Assembly (NCBI GenBank): GCA_964450795.1
Contig: CAYVDI010000045.1
Location: forward strand, 1 to 6,879
Source of the DNA: JAGOTT01 sp964450795
Lineage (GTDB): Bacteria > Patescibacteriota > Minisyncoccia > Moranbacterales > UBA1568
Length of the DNA: 6,879 nucleotides
Direction of reading: 5' to 3'
Position 1 is the first letter of the stretch, and every line of letters begins with the position of its first letter. Below, piece after piece: positions 1 to 5,441 of the stretch. The translations under genes and the position numbers were made by a program. Below the pieces are notes generated by a model. That model was not told the origin of the DNA. It did not search any database and saw nothing but the letters and a program-made list of their open reading frames with translations.

Positions 1-4
1 CTCA

Positions 5-33
5 TTGACACGATAGAGAAAATGTTTCATATT
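5..33 (+). promoter_or_regulatory. Sigma70-like promoter of the tRNA-Arg genes
   Basis: A perfect -35 box TTGACA (5-10) lies 17 nt before a -10-like CATATT (28-33, four of six consensus bases). Transcription would start near 40, about 30 nt before the first tRNA. No other promoter is evident before the second tRNA, so both tRNAs may be cut from one precursor. The call is based on sequence match only. Confidence 0.6.
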
Positions 34-71
34 TAGACGACTTCCGAAAAGGACGGGAGGAGTGTTTGTTT

Positions 72-144
72 GCGCTCGTAGCTCAGTGGATAGAGCGTCT
101 GGTTGCGGTCCAGAAGGTCGCAGGTCCGATTCCTGCCGAGCGCA
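72..144 (+). tRNA. tRNA-Arg, anticodon GCG
   Basis: A complete cloverleaf of 73 nt. The acceptor stem pairs 72-78 with 137-143, the D stem is GCTC/GAGC, the anticodon stem is TCTGG/CCAGA (98-102 with 110-114), and the T stem is GCAGG/CCTGC with loop TCCGATT. The anticodon loop TTGCGGT places GCG at 105-107, which reads CGC and, by G:U wobble, CGU. The D loop AGTGGATA contains an A at the place of the arginine identity base A20. The discriminator is A144. CCA is not encoded (CAC follows), so a CCA-adding enzyme is needed. Most bacteria use ACG with inosine for these codons, so GCG is unusual. Confidence 0.95.
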
Positions 145-154
145 CACGCGAGGA

Positions 155-176
155 GCACGCCAACTGCTTGGCGTGC
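155..176 (+). repeat. Perfect 9-bp inverted repeat after tRNA-Arg(GCG)
   Basis: GCACGCCAA (155-163) is followed by loop CTGC and the exact complement TTGGCGTGC (168-176). It starts 11 nt after the tRNA end, so in RNA it would form a stable hairpin behind the tRNA. It could help 3' processing or cause pausing. No T-run follows, so classic termination is unlikely. Confidence 0.7.
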
Positions 177-237
177 GTCAGAAATCGGACGCCGGAGCGA
201 TGTTTTGCAAGCTTGCGAAACCGCGAGGCGGTGCCCA

Positions 238-268
238 GACGAACTTTCGCGACGGCGAAAGTTCAGTC
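238..268 (+). repeat. Long near-perfect inverted repeat in the tRNA spacer
   Basis: GAACTTTCGC (241-250) pairs perfectly with GCGAAAGTTC (255-264) around loop GACG. GAC (238-240) pairs further with GTC (266-268) past a single bulged A (265), giving a 13-bp stem. It ends 6 nt before the duplicated tRNA 3' end. The function is unknown. Confidence 0.7.
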
Positions 269-274
269 GAGGGA

Positions 275-292
275 GATTCCTGCCGAGCGCAC
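275..292 (+). repeat. Exact 18-nt copy of the tRNA-Arg(GCG) 3' end
   Basis: These 18 nt match 128-145 exactly, covering part of the T loop, the 3' side of the T stem, the 3' acceptor strand, the discriminator base and one base beyond. The copies are 147 nt apart in direct orientation. No 5' tRNA half precedes the second copy, so it is a 3'-end fragment. This geometry resembles attachment sites left when an element integrates at a tRNA 3' end, but no integrase lies between. A partial tandem duplication explains it equally well. Confidence 0.75.
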
Positions 293-315
293 CGCCGAGA
301 AAAAGAAAAGAAAAT

Positions 316-388
316 GCGCCCGTAGCTCAGTGGATAGAGCGTTGGGTTCCGGTCCCAAAGGCCGTAGGTCCGATTCCTACCGGGCGCA
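316..388 (+). tRNA. tRNA-Arg, anticodon CCG
   Basis: A complete 73-nt cloverleaf. The acceptor stem GCGCCCG (316-322) pairs with CGGGCGC (381-387), D stem GCTC/GAGC, anticodon stem TTGGG/CCCAA, T stem GTAGG/CCTAC. Loop TTCCGGT puts CCG at 349-351, which reads CGG. It closely resembles the upstream tRNA-Arg, and the stem differences are compensatory pairs (T-A to C-G in the acceptor stem, C-G to T-A in the T stem). The two are therefore diverged paralogues that both appear functional. Discriminator A388; no encoded CCA. Confidence 0.95.
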
Positions 389-403
389 CAGACAGGTTTC
401 CTC

Positions 404-432
404 TTGACAGGAAAAGGCAATGGTGCTATACT
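404..432 (+). promoter_or_regulatory. Strong sigma70-like promoter with extended -10
   Basis: TTGACA (404-409), a 17-nt spacer, then TATACT (427-432) preceded by TGC, an extended -10. Transcription would start near 439. The -35 box lies in an inverted repeat (TTTCCT 397-402 and AGGAAA 409-414) that could be an operator. The transcript would meet a strong terminator about 80 nt later, before recG. Confidence 0.75.
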
Positions 433-438
433 ATCCAA

Positions 439-520
439 ACAGTACCTTGCTTCCCCAGACCTCCCTGACCGCCGCAATGGCGGTTTTCCGCGGCGCCCCC
501 ACAAAGGCGCCGCTTTTTTT
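439..520 (+). ncRNA. Candidate small RNA or attenuated leader upstream of recG
   Basis: The span runs from the predicted start of the promoter at 404-432 to the end of the terminator T-tract, about 80 nt. The first 29 nt are C/T-rich and include ACCTCCC (459-465), which resembles the anti-Shine-Dalgarno sequence. Two hairpins follow: ACCGCC/GGCGGT (468-484, loop GCAAT) with a short T-run, then the main terminator hairpin. It matches no RNA family I recognise. It may be a stand-alone small RNA, a recG attenuator, or a promoter and terminator that are adjacent by chance. Confidence 0.4.
490..520 (+). terminator. Strong intrinsic terminator upstream of recG
   Basis: GCGGCGCC (490-497) pairs perfectly with GGCGCCGC (506-513) around an 8-nt loop and is followed at once by seven T (514-520). 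It lies 28-58 nt before the recG ATG. It would stop both the short transcript and any read-through from the tRNA-Arg genes, separating them from recG. Confidence 0.88.
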
Positions 521-532
521 CTGCCGCGCCCC

Positions 533-541
533 TGCTATACT
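533..541 (+). promoter_or_regulatory. Extended -10 placing the recG transcript start at its ATG
   Basis: TGC followed by TATACT (536-541) repeats the nine-base extended -10 of the upstream promoter at 424-432. Exactly six bases separate TATACT from the ATG at 548, so the usual start point would be the A of the start codon. No good -35 is present because the terminator T-tract occupies that place. No Shine-Dalgarno sequence precedes the ATG. Together these suggest a leaderless recG mRNA. Confidence 0.6.
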
Positions 542-547
542 GAGCCT

Positions 548-2635
548 ATGCTTACGCTCAAAACCCCACTCTCGACGCTCCCGGCCTTCAAAAAGTCCGT
601 CCTCGGGAAACTGAAACGCCTCGACATAGCCACCGTCGGGGATATCCTCTTCCATCTCCCCAGGACCTACGAGGATTTCTCCGAGATGAAGCCGATCGGC
701 GAACTGTCCCCGGGAGAGCTCTGTACCGTCTCCGGGACCGTGAAGCATCTTTCCGCGGGAAGAACATTCCGGAAGCACGTCTACGTCACCGAAGCGACGA
801 TCGACGACGGCACGGGAACCGTCCGCGCCATCTGGTTCGGCAACAAGTTCATCGCCTCGACCCTTCGCGAAGGACTTTCCATCCGTCTTTCCGGGAAAGT
901 CACGCAGGACAAGAAGGGATTCCTGTTCCAGACCCCGGACTACGAACGCGCCGCGCGGGGCGCCACCCACACCGCCAGACTCATCCCCGTCTACCCCGAG
1001 ACGGCCGGAATCACCTCCCGATTCTTCCGATGGCAGATTTCAGAGATACTGAAGACCATTCGGACCGTTCCCGATGCGATGCCGGAAGAAATCCTGAAGC
1101 GGCTCCATCTCCCTTCGCTTTCGCAGGCTCTCCGAGCGATCCACTTTCCGGAAGACGAAAACGATTGGAAGCTCGCGCGGAAGCGGTTCGCATGGGACGA
1201 GATGTTCATATTTCAGCTGAAGGCACAGGAAGCGAGGTCGCTCTTCGAGACCACATCCGCGGTCGAACTGACCCGGAACCGAAGCGATACGGAGTCGTTC
1301 GTGAAACGACTTCCATTCCAGCTCACTCAGGCACAGAAGAAAGCTGTCTCGAACATTCTTTCCGATATCGCGGAACCGCGACCCATGAACCGGCTCTTAA
1401 ACGGCGATGTCGGATCCGGGAAGACCGTCGTCGCCGGTATCGCCGCCAGGGCCGCGGCACTCACCGGATTCCAGGCCGCGCTTCTCGCGCCGACGGAGGT
1501 TCTCGCGCGCCAGCATTGGGAAAGCCTCTCGAAACTCTTTGCGGATGAACCGTTCCAGATCGCGCTCCTCACCCGCGAATACCAGAAACTCGGAAATCAT
1601 ACCGTGAAGAAGGCGACGCTCGCATCCGCCATCCAGGCAGGAATACCGAAGATCGTCATCGGCACGCATGCGGTACTGCAGGAGAATATCCGATTCGGCA
1701 ATCTCGCGCTCATCATCGTCGACGAACAGCATCGCTTCGGCGTCGAGCAGCGGGCCTACCTCCAATCACGGGCAGGCGAGATAAGCGACGGGCTCCGGGA
1801 TAAGACACCGCATTTCCTCACCATGACCGCGACACCGATCCCTCGTACGCTCGCGCTCGCTTTCTTCGGCGACCTCGATCTCTCCGTCCTCGACGAACTT
1901 CCGAAAAGCCGGAAGCCGATCACGACGAAAATCGCGCGGAACCGCGCGGATCGGGAAATCGTCTATGATTTCATCCGGAAGGAAATCGGGAAGGGGCGCC
2001 AGGCATTCGTCATATCGCCCCTGGTGGAAGAATCCGAGGCGCTCGAAGACGTGAAAGCCGCGACGACCGAGGCGGACCGGTTGCGGAAGGAAGTGTTTCC
2101 GGATCTCCGGATCAGCCTCGTCCACGGGAAATTGAAATCAAGGGAAAAGGAAGCAGTCATGGAGGAATTCCGACGGGGAAAGTCCGACATCCTCGTCGCC
2201 ACTTCCGTCATCGAGGTCGGCATCGACATCCCGAATGCGAGCGTCATCCTCATTGAGAACGCCGAGCGATTCGGACTCGCCCAGCTCCATCAGTTCCGCG
2301 GTCGCGTGGGACGGGCCGAGCATCAGTCGTACTGTTTCCTCTTCCCGGGCGAAGGTGTCTCGCCGGAAAACACGCGGCTCGACGCGCTCGAAAAAAGCGC
2401 GAGCGGGTTCGAGATCGCCGAAGCCGACCTCGCCCTCCGCGATCCGGGAAGCTTCTTCGGCACGCGCCAATCCGGTCTGCCCGACGTCGCGATGGAGAAC
2501 CTCACGAACCTCAAACTCGTCGAACTCGCGAGAAAGGAAGCCGCCGAACTGCTCGCCGCCGATCCGTCACTTTCGCATCATCCCCTCCTCCGTGAAACCC
2601 TCGAACGCTTCGAGGAGAAGATCCACTTGGAATAG
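548..2635 (+). CDS. recG: ATP-dependent DNA helicase RecG
   Basis: A 695-residue protein, close to the 693 of E. coli RecG. RecG is a cytoplasmic double-strand DNA translocase that remodels stalled forks, R-loops and Holliday junctions. The OB-fold wedge domain lies near residues 55-135. Helicase motifs are in order: PFQLTQAQ (256-263), Walker A GDVGSGKT (286-293), DEQHRFG (392-398), TATPIPRT (427-434), ATSVIEVGIDIP (551-562) and QLHQFRGRVGRA (579-590). The RecG-specific C-terminal TRG region follows at about 626-646 with FFGTRQSGLPD; the usual RGPG there reads RDPG. The ATG at 548 is chosen because the protein then begins like other RecGs. The frame stays open to 404, but that would cross a terminator and add 48 unlike residues. 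No Shine-Dalgarno sequence is present. It is probably a single-gene unit; no clear terminator follows it. Confidence 0.97.
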   Translation: MLTLKTPLSTLPAFKKSVLGKLKRLDIATVGDILFHLPRTYEDFSEMKPIGELSPGELCTVSGTVKHLSAGRTFRKHVYVTEATIDDGTGTVRAIWFGNKFIASTLREGLSIRLSGKVTQDKKGFLFQTPDYERAARGATHTARLIPVYPETAGITSRFFRWQISEILKTIRTVPDAMPEEILKRLHLPSLSQALRAIHFPEDENDWKLARKRFAWDEMFIFQLKAQEARSLFETTSAVELTRNRSDTESFVKRLPFQLTQAQKKAVSNILSDIAEPRPMNRLLNGDVGSGKTVVAGIAARAAALTGFQAALLAPTEVLARQHWESLSKLFADEPFQIALLTREYQKLGNHTVKKATLASAIQAGIPKIVIGTHAVLQENIRFGNLALIIVDEQHRFGVEQRAYLQSRAGEISDGLRDKTPHFLTMTATPIPRTLALAFFGDLDLSVLDELPKSRKPITTKIARNRADREIVYDFIRKEIGKGRQAFVISPLVEESEALEDVKAATTEADRLRKEVFPDLRISLVHGKLKSREKEAVMEEFRRGKSDILVATSVIEVGIDIPNASVILIENAERFGLAQLHQFRGRVGRAEHQSYCFLFPGEGVSPENTRLDALEKSASGFEIAEADLALRDPGSFFGTRQSGLPDVAMENLTNLKLVELARKEAAELLAADPSLSHHPLLRETLERFEEKIHLE

Positions 2636-2669
2636 CCACAGAATCTTGACGCGGAGGGGTTTATTTGTC

Positions 2670-2744
2670 ATGCTTCCCGCGCCGTATTTTGACAACCAGC
2701 GCCTGATCGGCGCGCTCACAGAAGGAGTTTTGTCATGGAACTAA
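2670..2744 (+). CDS. Possible 24-residue leader ORF overlapping the purB start
   Basis: An ATG (2670) preceded by GGAGGGG (2653-2659, 10 nt away) opens a 24-codon frame ending in TAA at 2742-2744, ten bases past the first base of the purB ATG in another frame. The peptide starts MLPAPYFDNQ and ends GVLSWN. It has no run of one amino acid like a classic attenuation peptide. The overlap would suit translational coupling to purB. An alternative is that a weak promoter (TTGACG 2646-2651, CATGCT 2669-2674) occupies the same bases, in which case this ORF would not be transcribed. Confidence 0.35.
   Translation: MLPAPYFDNQRLIGALTEGVLSWN
2699..2727 (+). promoter_or_regulatory. purB ribosome binding site with adjacent hairpin
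   Basis: AAGGAG (2722-2727) lies 7 nt before the purB ATG, an ideal Shine-Dalgarno sequence that fixes this start. Just upstream, GCGCC (2699-2703) can pair with GGCGC (2709-2713) around TGATC. purB and the gene at the right edge have clear ribosome binding sites; recG, GH1 and the minus-strand gene do not. Confidence 0.75.
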
Positions 2745-4114
2745 ACGCCCTTACCGCCCTTTCCCCGCTCGACGGCCGCTACCGCAAAACCGGCGCCAAG
2801 CTGGCACCGTATTTCAGTGAATATGGGCTCATCCGGTACCGCGTCTTCGTGGAGATCGAATGGCTCAAGGCGCTTTCCGCGCACCTGGATATCAGGGAAG
2901 CACCGATTTTCTCCGAGTCGGCCGTCGGGTTCCTCGAAAAGATCTTCGTGGAATTCCACCTAGCCGAAGCGGAAAAGGTCAAGGCTCACGAGAAAGTGAC
3001 CAACCACGACGTCAAGGCGGTGGAGTATTTCCTCAAGGACAGGATCGCCGAAAATCCGGAGGTGGCCGCCGTCTCGGAGTTCGTCCACTTCGCCTGCACA
3101 TCCGAGGACATCACGAACCTCGCGCACGCGCTCATGCTGCTTCATGCGCGTTCGGCTGTCATTTTGCCGGAACTGGCGACCGTCGAACACCAGCTCACGG
3201 AGCTGGCAGCGAAACTCGCCGACGTTCCTATGCTCTCGCATACGCATGGCCAACCGGCCACGCCGACGACGATGGGCAAGGAGATCGCCAATGTAGTCTA
3301 CCGTCTGCGCCGCGCCGGGAAGAGGTTTATGGGCCTGGAAATTCTCGGCAAGATCAACGGTGCCGTCGGCAACTACGCCGCACATATGGTCACCTATCCG
3401 GAAGTCAACTGGGAAGTATTCGCCAGGAAATTCGTGACCGACCTGGGTCTCGTCTTCAATCCCTGCACGACACAGATCGAGCCACACGATTACATGGCCG
3501 AGCTCTTCGATGCGATGGCGAGAATCAACACGATTCTCATCGACTTCGATCGGGATACCTGGGGATACATTTCCCTTGGCTACTTCAAACAGAAGCTCAA
3601 GGAGGGCGAAGTCGGCTCCAGTACCATGCCGCACAAGGTCAACCCGATCGACTTCGAGAGTTCCGAGGGCAACCTCGGTATGGCCAATGCGATCCTGCGC
3701 CACTTATCGGAGAAGCTTCCGATTTCGCGCTGGCAACGCGACCTGACCGATTCGACGGTCCTGCGCAACATGGGTGTCGCATTCGGCCACTCGCTCCTCG
3801 GGTACGAAAGCCTTTCCAAGGGTCTCGGAAAACTTGAGGCGAATCCGAACCGGATGGCCGAGGATCTCGATGCCAACTGGGAAGTGCTCGCCGAGCCGAT
3901 CCAAACCGTCATGCGCCGCTATGGTGTCGTTGGCGGATACGAGAAGCTCAAGGAGCTGACCCGCGGCAAACGCGTCACGCCAAGAGACCTTCATTCGCTC
4001 ATCGAAGGGTTGGACATCCCTGCCGAAGCGAAAGATCGACTCATCGCCCTGACGCCTGCGACCTACATCGGAAAATCCGCCGAATTGGCGCGCACGATTC
4101 CGGCAGCCGAATAA
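2735..4114 (+). CDS. purB: Adenylosuccinate lyase
   Basis: A 459-residue cytoplasmic enzyme of the fumarase/aspartase superfamily. It releases fumarate from SAICAR and from adenylosuccinate, the last step to AMP. It follows the E. coli-type PurB closely, from the start MELNALTALSPLDGRYR to the end PATYIGKSAE (E. coli PurB has 456 residues). The catalytic residues fall at the E. coli numbers: His171 in SHTHGQPATPTT, and Ser295 in the mobile signature loop SSTMPHKVNPIDFE (295-308). The stretch SRWQRDLTDSTVLRNMG (331-347) is also typical. The start is supported by a strong ribosome binding site and by N-terminal alignment. No other purine gene is in the window, so it may serve AMP formation from IMP with PurA rather than full synthesis. 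It seems to use CTG for leucine and GGC for glycine somewhat more than recG does, a weak hint of separate origin. Confidence 0.97.
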   Translation: MELNALTALSPLDGRYRKTGAKLAPYFSEYGLIRYRVFVEIEWLKALSAHLDIREAPIFSESAVGFLEKIFVEFHLAEAEKVKAHEKVTNHDVKAVEYFLKDRIAENPEVAAVSEFVHFACTSEDITNLAHALMLLHARSAVILPELATVEHQLTELAAKLADVPMLSHTHGQPATPTTMGKEIANVVYRLRRAGKRFMGLEILGKINGAVGNYAAHMVTYPEVNWEVFARKFVTDLGLVFNPCTTQIEPHDYMAELFDAMARINTILIDFDRDTWGYISLGYFKQKLKEGEVGSSTMPHKVNPIDFESSEGNLGMANAILRHLSEKLPISRWQRDLTDSTVLRNMGVAFGHSLLGYESLSKGLGKLEANPNRMAEDLDANWEVLAEPIQTVMRRYGVVGGYEKLKELTRGKRVTPRDLHSLIEGLDIPAEAKDRLIALTPATYIGKSAELARTIPAAE

Positions 4115-4133
4115 TCGGACGATATCCGGACAC

Positions 4134-4171
4134 AACGGGAACCCTTTCGAGGGAACCCGTTTTTTCTTTTT
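4134..4171 (+). terminator. Intrinsic terminator of purB
   Basis: AACGGG (4134-4139) pairs with CCCGTT (4156-4161). After an AA/AA internal loop, CCCT pairs with AGGG around TTCG. Six T (4160-4165), a C and five more T follow. It lies 19 nt after the purB stop. On the minus strand the same hairpin follows the convergent gene but has no T-tract, so termination there would be weaker. Confidence 0.88.
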
Positions 4172-4174
4172 CCG

Positions 4175-5368
4175 TCACCACCAACTCGCCTTGTACTGTG
4201 CCGGCCCGCGCTCGTTCCAACCGGAACGGAGACCGAAAACCGAGAGAAAGAAGAATCCGAAAATCACCACCGTCCAGATCGCCGCGCCGACCTCCGTCCC
4301 GAATTCGAAGACACGCGCAAGGAAAACGTTCACGAGCACATCCGACGCGAAGAACCAGATGACGTTCATCGAAAGCGTCACGAAAAGAAGATCGAGACGA
4401 TGCTTCCCGAACTGATAGCTTGCCTCGTCGGTTTCGAACCGCTCCCGCATGATCCGCTTCGCCGTGAAATACGCGGTGGTGGAAACGCTCATGGAAACGA
4501 GAAAGAATCCATAGATGATCGCGACTTTCTCCGCACCTTCCGCATATGGGAAATTCACCAACCGGCTCGAAAGGAGGAAGTACGCGAACATGAATCCCGG
4601 CAACGCCGAAACGAACGCCTTACGCACCCGCGCGTTGAGCGAATCATGGAATACCTTGAGGCTCTCCGCCTTCCAGTATGCATGTTCGGGCTCGACGACA
4701 TCGCCACAGTTGAAGGAACATCCGCTGCAACTCGAAAGTTTTCCGGATTTCGGATCGGTGAAATGGCACCGCGTGTTCTTCGCGGCGAACGCCGGGTTCA
4801 TCCCGTATGCCTTTTCCGCCGCCGCCATAGGACAGAGACTCGTGCACCAACCGCTCTTCACCGGAAAGAGCGCGCCGAAAATCGCCGCCGCCAAGAAGAC
4901 GGAAAGGAGGAGCCAGAACGATGCCGCGCTGTCGGCATTGAAGGAGACGAGTCGGTACGGGATGACCGCCCAGAACAGGATCGCGCTTATGACGAGTCCC
5001 CGCGAACGGAGGAAACAATAGATCGCCCCGCGAACGCCCGTCCGGGTATTCGCCGAGAGTCCCAGCTTCTCGAGCCGCCGTTTTCCGAAGAGGTTGTGAT
5101 ACCAGAGACTCGTCGTGGCGAGCGGGCAGATGTTGCGCCAAAACAAAGGGGCGAGATACATGGTGAGTACCGCGACCGGCATGAGCACCATCCAGAAGAT
5201 TTCCCGCACGGAAAAGTTCCCGAGAAACGGGATATGCATATCCGTCCACAGACCGAAAAACACGAACATGATGGCAAGCATCATCGCGCTCCGGAGCGAA
5301 AACCAGAGCAACCGATCCGGCTCCTCGGCATCGACTCGTATATCTATCGGTGAGACATCGCATCGCAT
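4175..5368 (-). CDS. Polytopic membrane protein with Fe-S cysteine motifs
   Basis: A 397-residue integral membrane protein with about eight hydrophobic segments (near 25-41, 58-76, 125-142, 150-170, 255-270, 284-302, 326-350, 362-380, counted from the ATG at 5368). Cysteine motifs lie on loops: RNICPLAT (Cys81), GWCTSLCPM (Cys175, Cys179), then Cys201, Cys214, Cys217 and Cys221 in SSCSGCSFNCGD. The C-x3-CP and C-x2-C-x3-C spacings resemble membrane 4Fe-4S proteins of the NapH/CcoG type, which pass electrons from quinol or at the membrane. That is a family-level likeness; the partner and substrate are unknown. No haem-binding CxxCH is present. An in-frame TTG six bases earlier (5374) is an alternative start. 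No Shine-Dalgarno sequence is seen. It is convergent with purB and divergent from GH1. A single cluster or a structural metal site is also possible. Confidence 0.85.
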   Translation of the reverse strand: MRCDVSPIDIRVDAEEPDRLLWFSLRSAMMLAIMFVFFGLWTDMHIPFLGNFSVREIFWMVLMPVAVLTMYLAPLFWRNICPLATTSLWYHNLFGKRRLEKLGLSANTRTGVRGAIYCFLRSRGLVISAILFWAVIPYRLVSFNADSAASFWLLLSVFLAAAIFGALFPVKSGWCTSLCPMAAAEKAYGMNPAFAAKNTRCHFTDPKSGKLSSCSGCSFNCGDVVEPEHAYWKAESLKVFHDSLNARVRKAFVSALPGFMFAYFLLSSRLVNFPYAEGAEKVAIIYGFFLVSMSVSTTAYFTAKRIMRERFETDEASYQFGKHRLDLLFVTLSMNVIWFFASDVLVNVFLARVFEFGTEVGAAIWTVVIFGFFFLSVFGLRSGWNERGPAQYKASWW

Positions 5369-5377
5369 AGGCAATAT

Positions 5378-5405
5378 TTGTGAAAATGATGATCCTGACT
5401 ATACT
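5378..5405 (+). promoter_or_regulatory. Promoter of the GH1 gene
   Basis: TTGTGA (5378-5383, four of six -35 bases), a 16-nt spacer, then TATACT (5400-5405). Transcription would start near 5412, leaving a leader of about 30 nt with no Shine-Dalgarno sequence before the ATG at 5442. It lies inside the leader of the divergent minus-strand gene. Confidence 0.5.
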
Positions 5406-5420
5406 GGAGTTACACTGATT

Positions 5421-5429
5421 AATATAGCA
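5421..5429 (-). promoter_or_regulatory. Extended -10 of the minus-strand Fe-S gene
   Basis: On the minus strand TGC precedes TATATT (plus-strand 5421-5426), an extended -10 almost identical to those before recG and tRNA-Glu. No good -35 is visible. Transcription would start near 5414 and run left through the GH1 promoter, giving a leader of about 45 nt. Confidence 0.5.
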
Positions 5430-5441
5430 CACGAAACGATC

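Larger units (their letters stand above)
145..315 (+). other. Structured spacer between the two tRNA-Arg genes
   Basis: No convincing gene lies here. Open frames crossing the spacer read through the tRNAs. It contains several inverted repeats: 155-176, the palindrome GCAAGCTTGC at 207-216, ACCGC-GAG-GCGGT at 220-232, and 238-268. It also holds a copy of the tRNA 3' end at 275-292 and an A-rich run at 300-314 just before the second tRNA. None of the hairpins is followed by a T-tract, so I do not call a terminator. It may be a structured tRNA precursor spacer or the residue of an insertion at the tRNA 3' end. Confidence 0.6.

Noticed and set aside
155..268. Spacer hairpins as intrinsic terminators
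   Set aside because: None is followed by a run of T, and the second tRNA lies downstream with no clear promoter of its own.
145..315. CRISPR array or integron attachment array
   Set aside because: Only one 18-nt direct repeat pair is present, it derives from the tRNA, and there are no regular spacers, cas genes or integrase.
62..504. Several open frames of 87-121 codons across the tRNA-Arg region on both strands
   Set aside because: They read through two clear tRNA genes and the structured spacer. Peptides such as RSSVDRA are the well-known spurious translation of tRNA sequence.
404..547. N-terminal extension of RecG by 48 residues
   Set aside because: It would cross a strong terminator and has no likeness to RecG N-termini. 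The ATG at 548 gives the usual family length.
2689..2717. TTGACA at 2689-2694 as the purB promoter
   Set aside because: The sequence 17 nt downstream is GC-rich with no -10, and a start there would fall on the ribosome binding site.
2860..3837. A 325-codon plus-strand frame and a 247-codon minus-strand frame inside purB
   Set aside because: Both are shadows of a complete, fully conserved PurB reading frame and have no domain-like sequence.
4400..5353. Long plus-strand open frame (317 codons) antisense to the Fe-S gene
   Set aside because: The product is highly charged and low in recognisable structure, and the opposite strand encodes a coherent membrane protein. It is a GC-rich shadow frame.
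5115..5441. N-terminal extension of the GH1 protein
   Set aside because: It lies antisense to the Fe-S membrane gene and across both promoters. The GH1 signature begins exactly at 5442.
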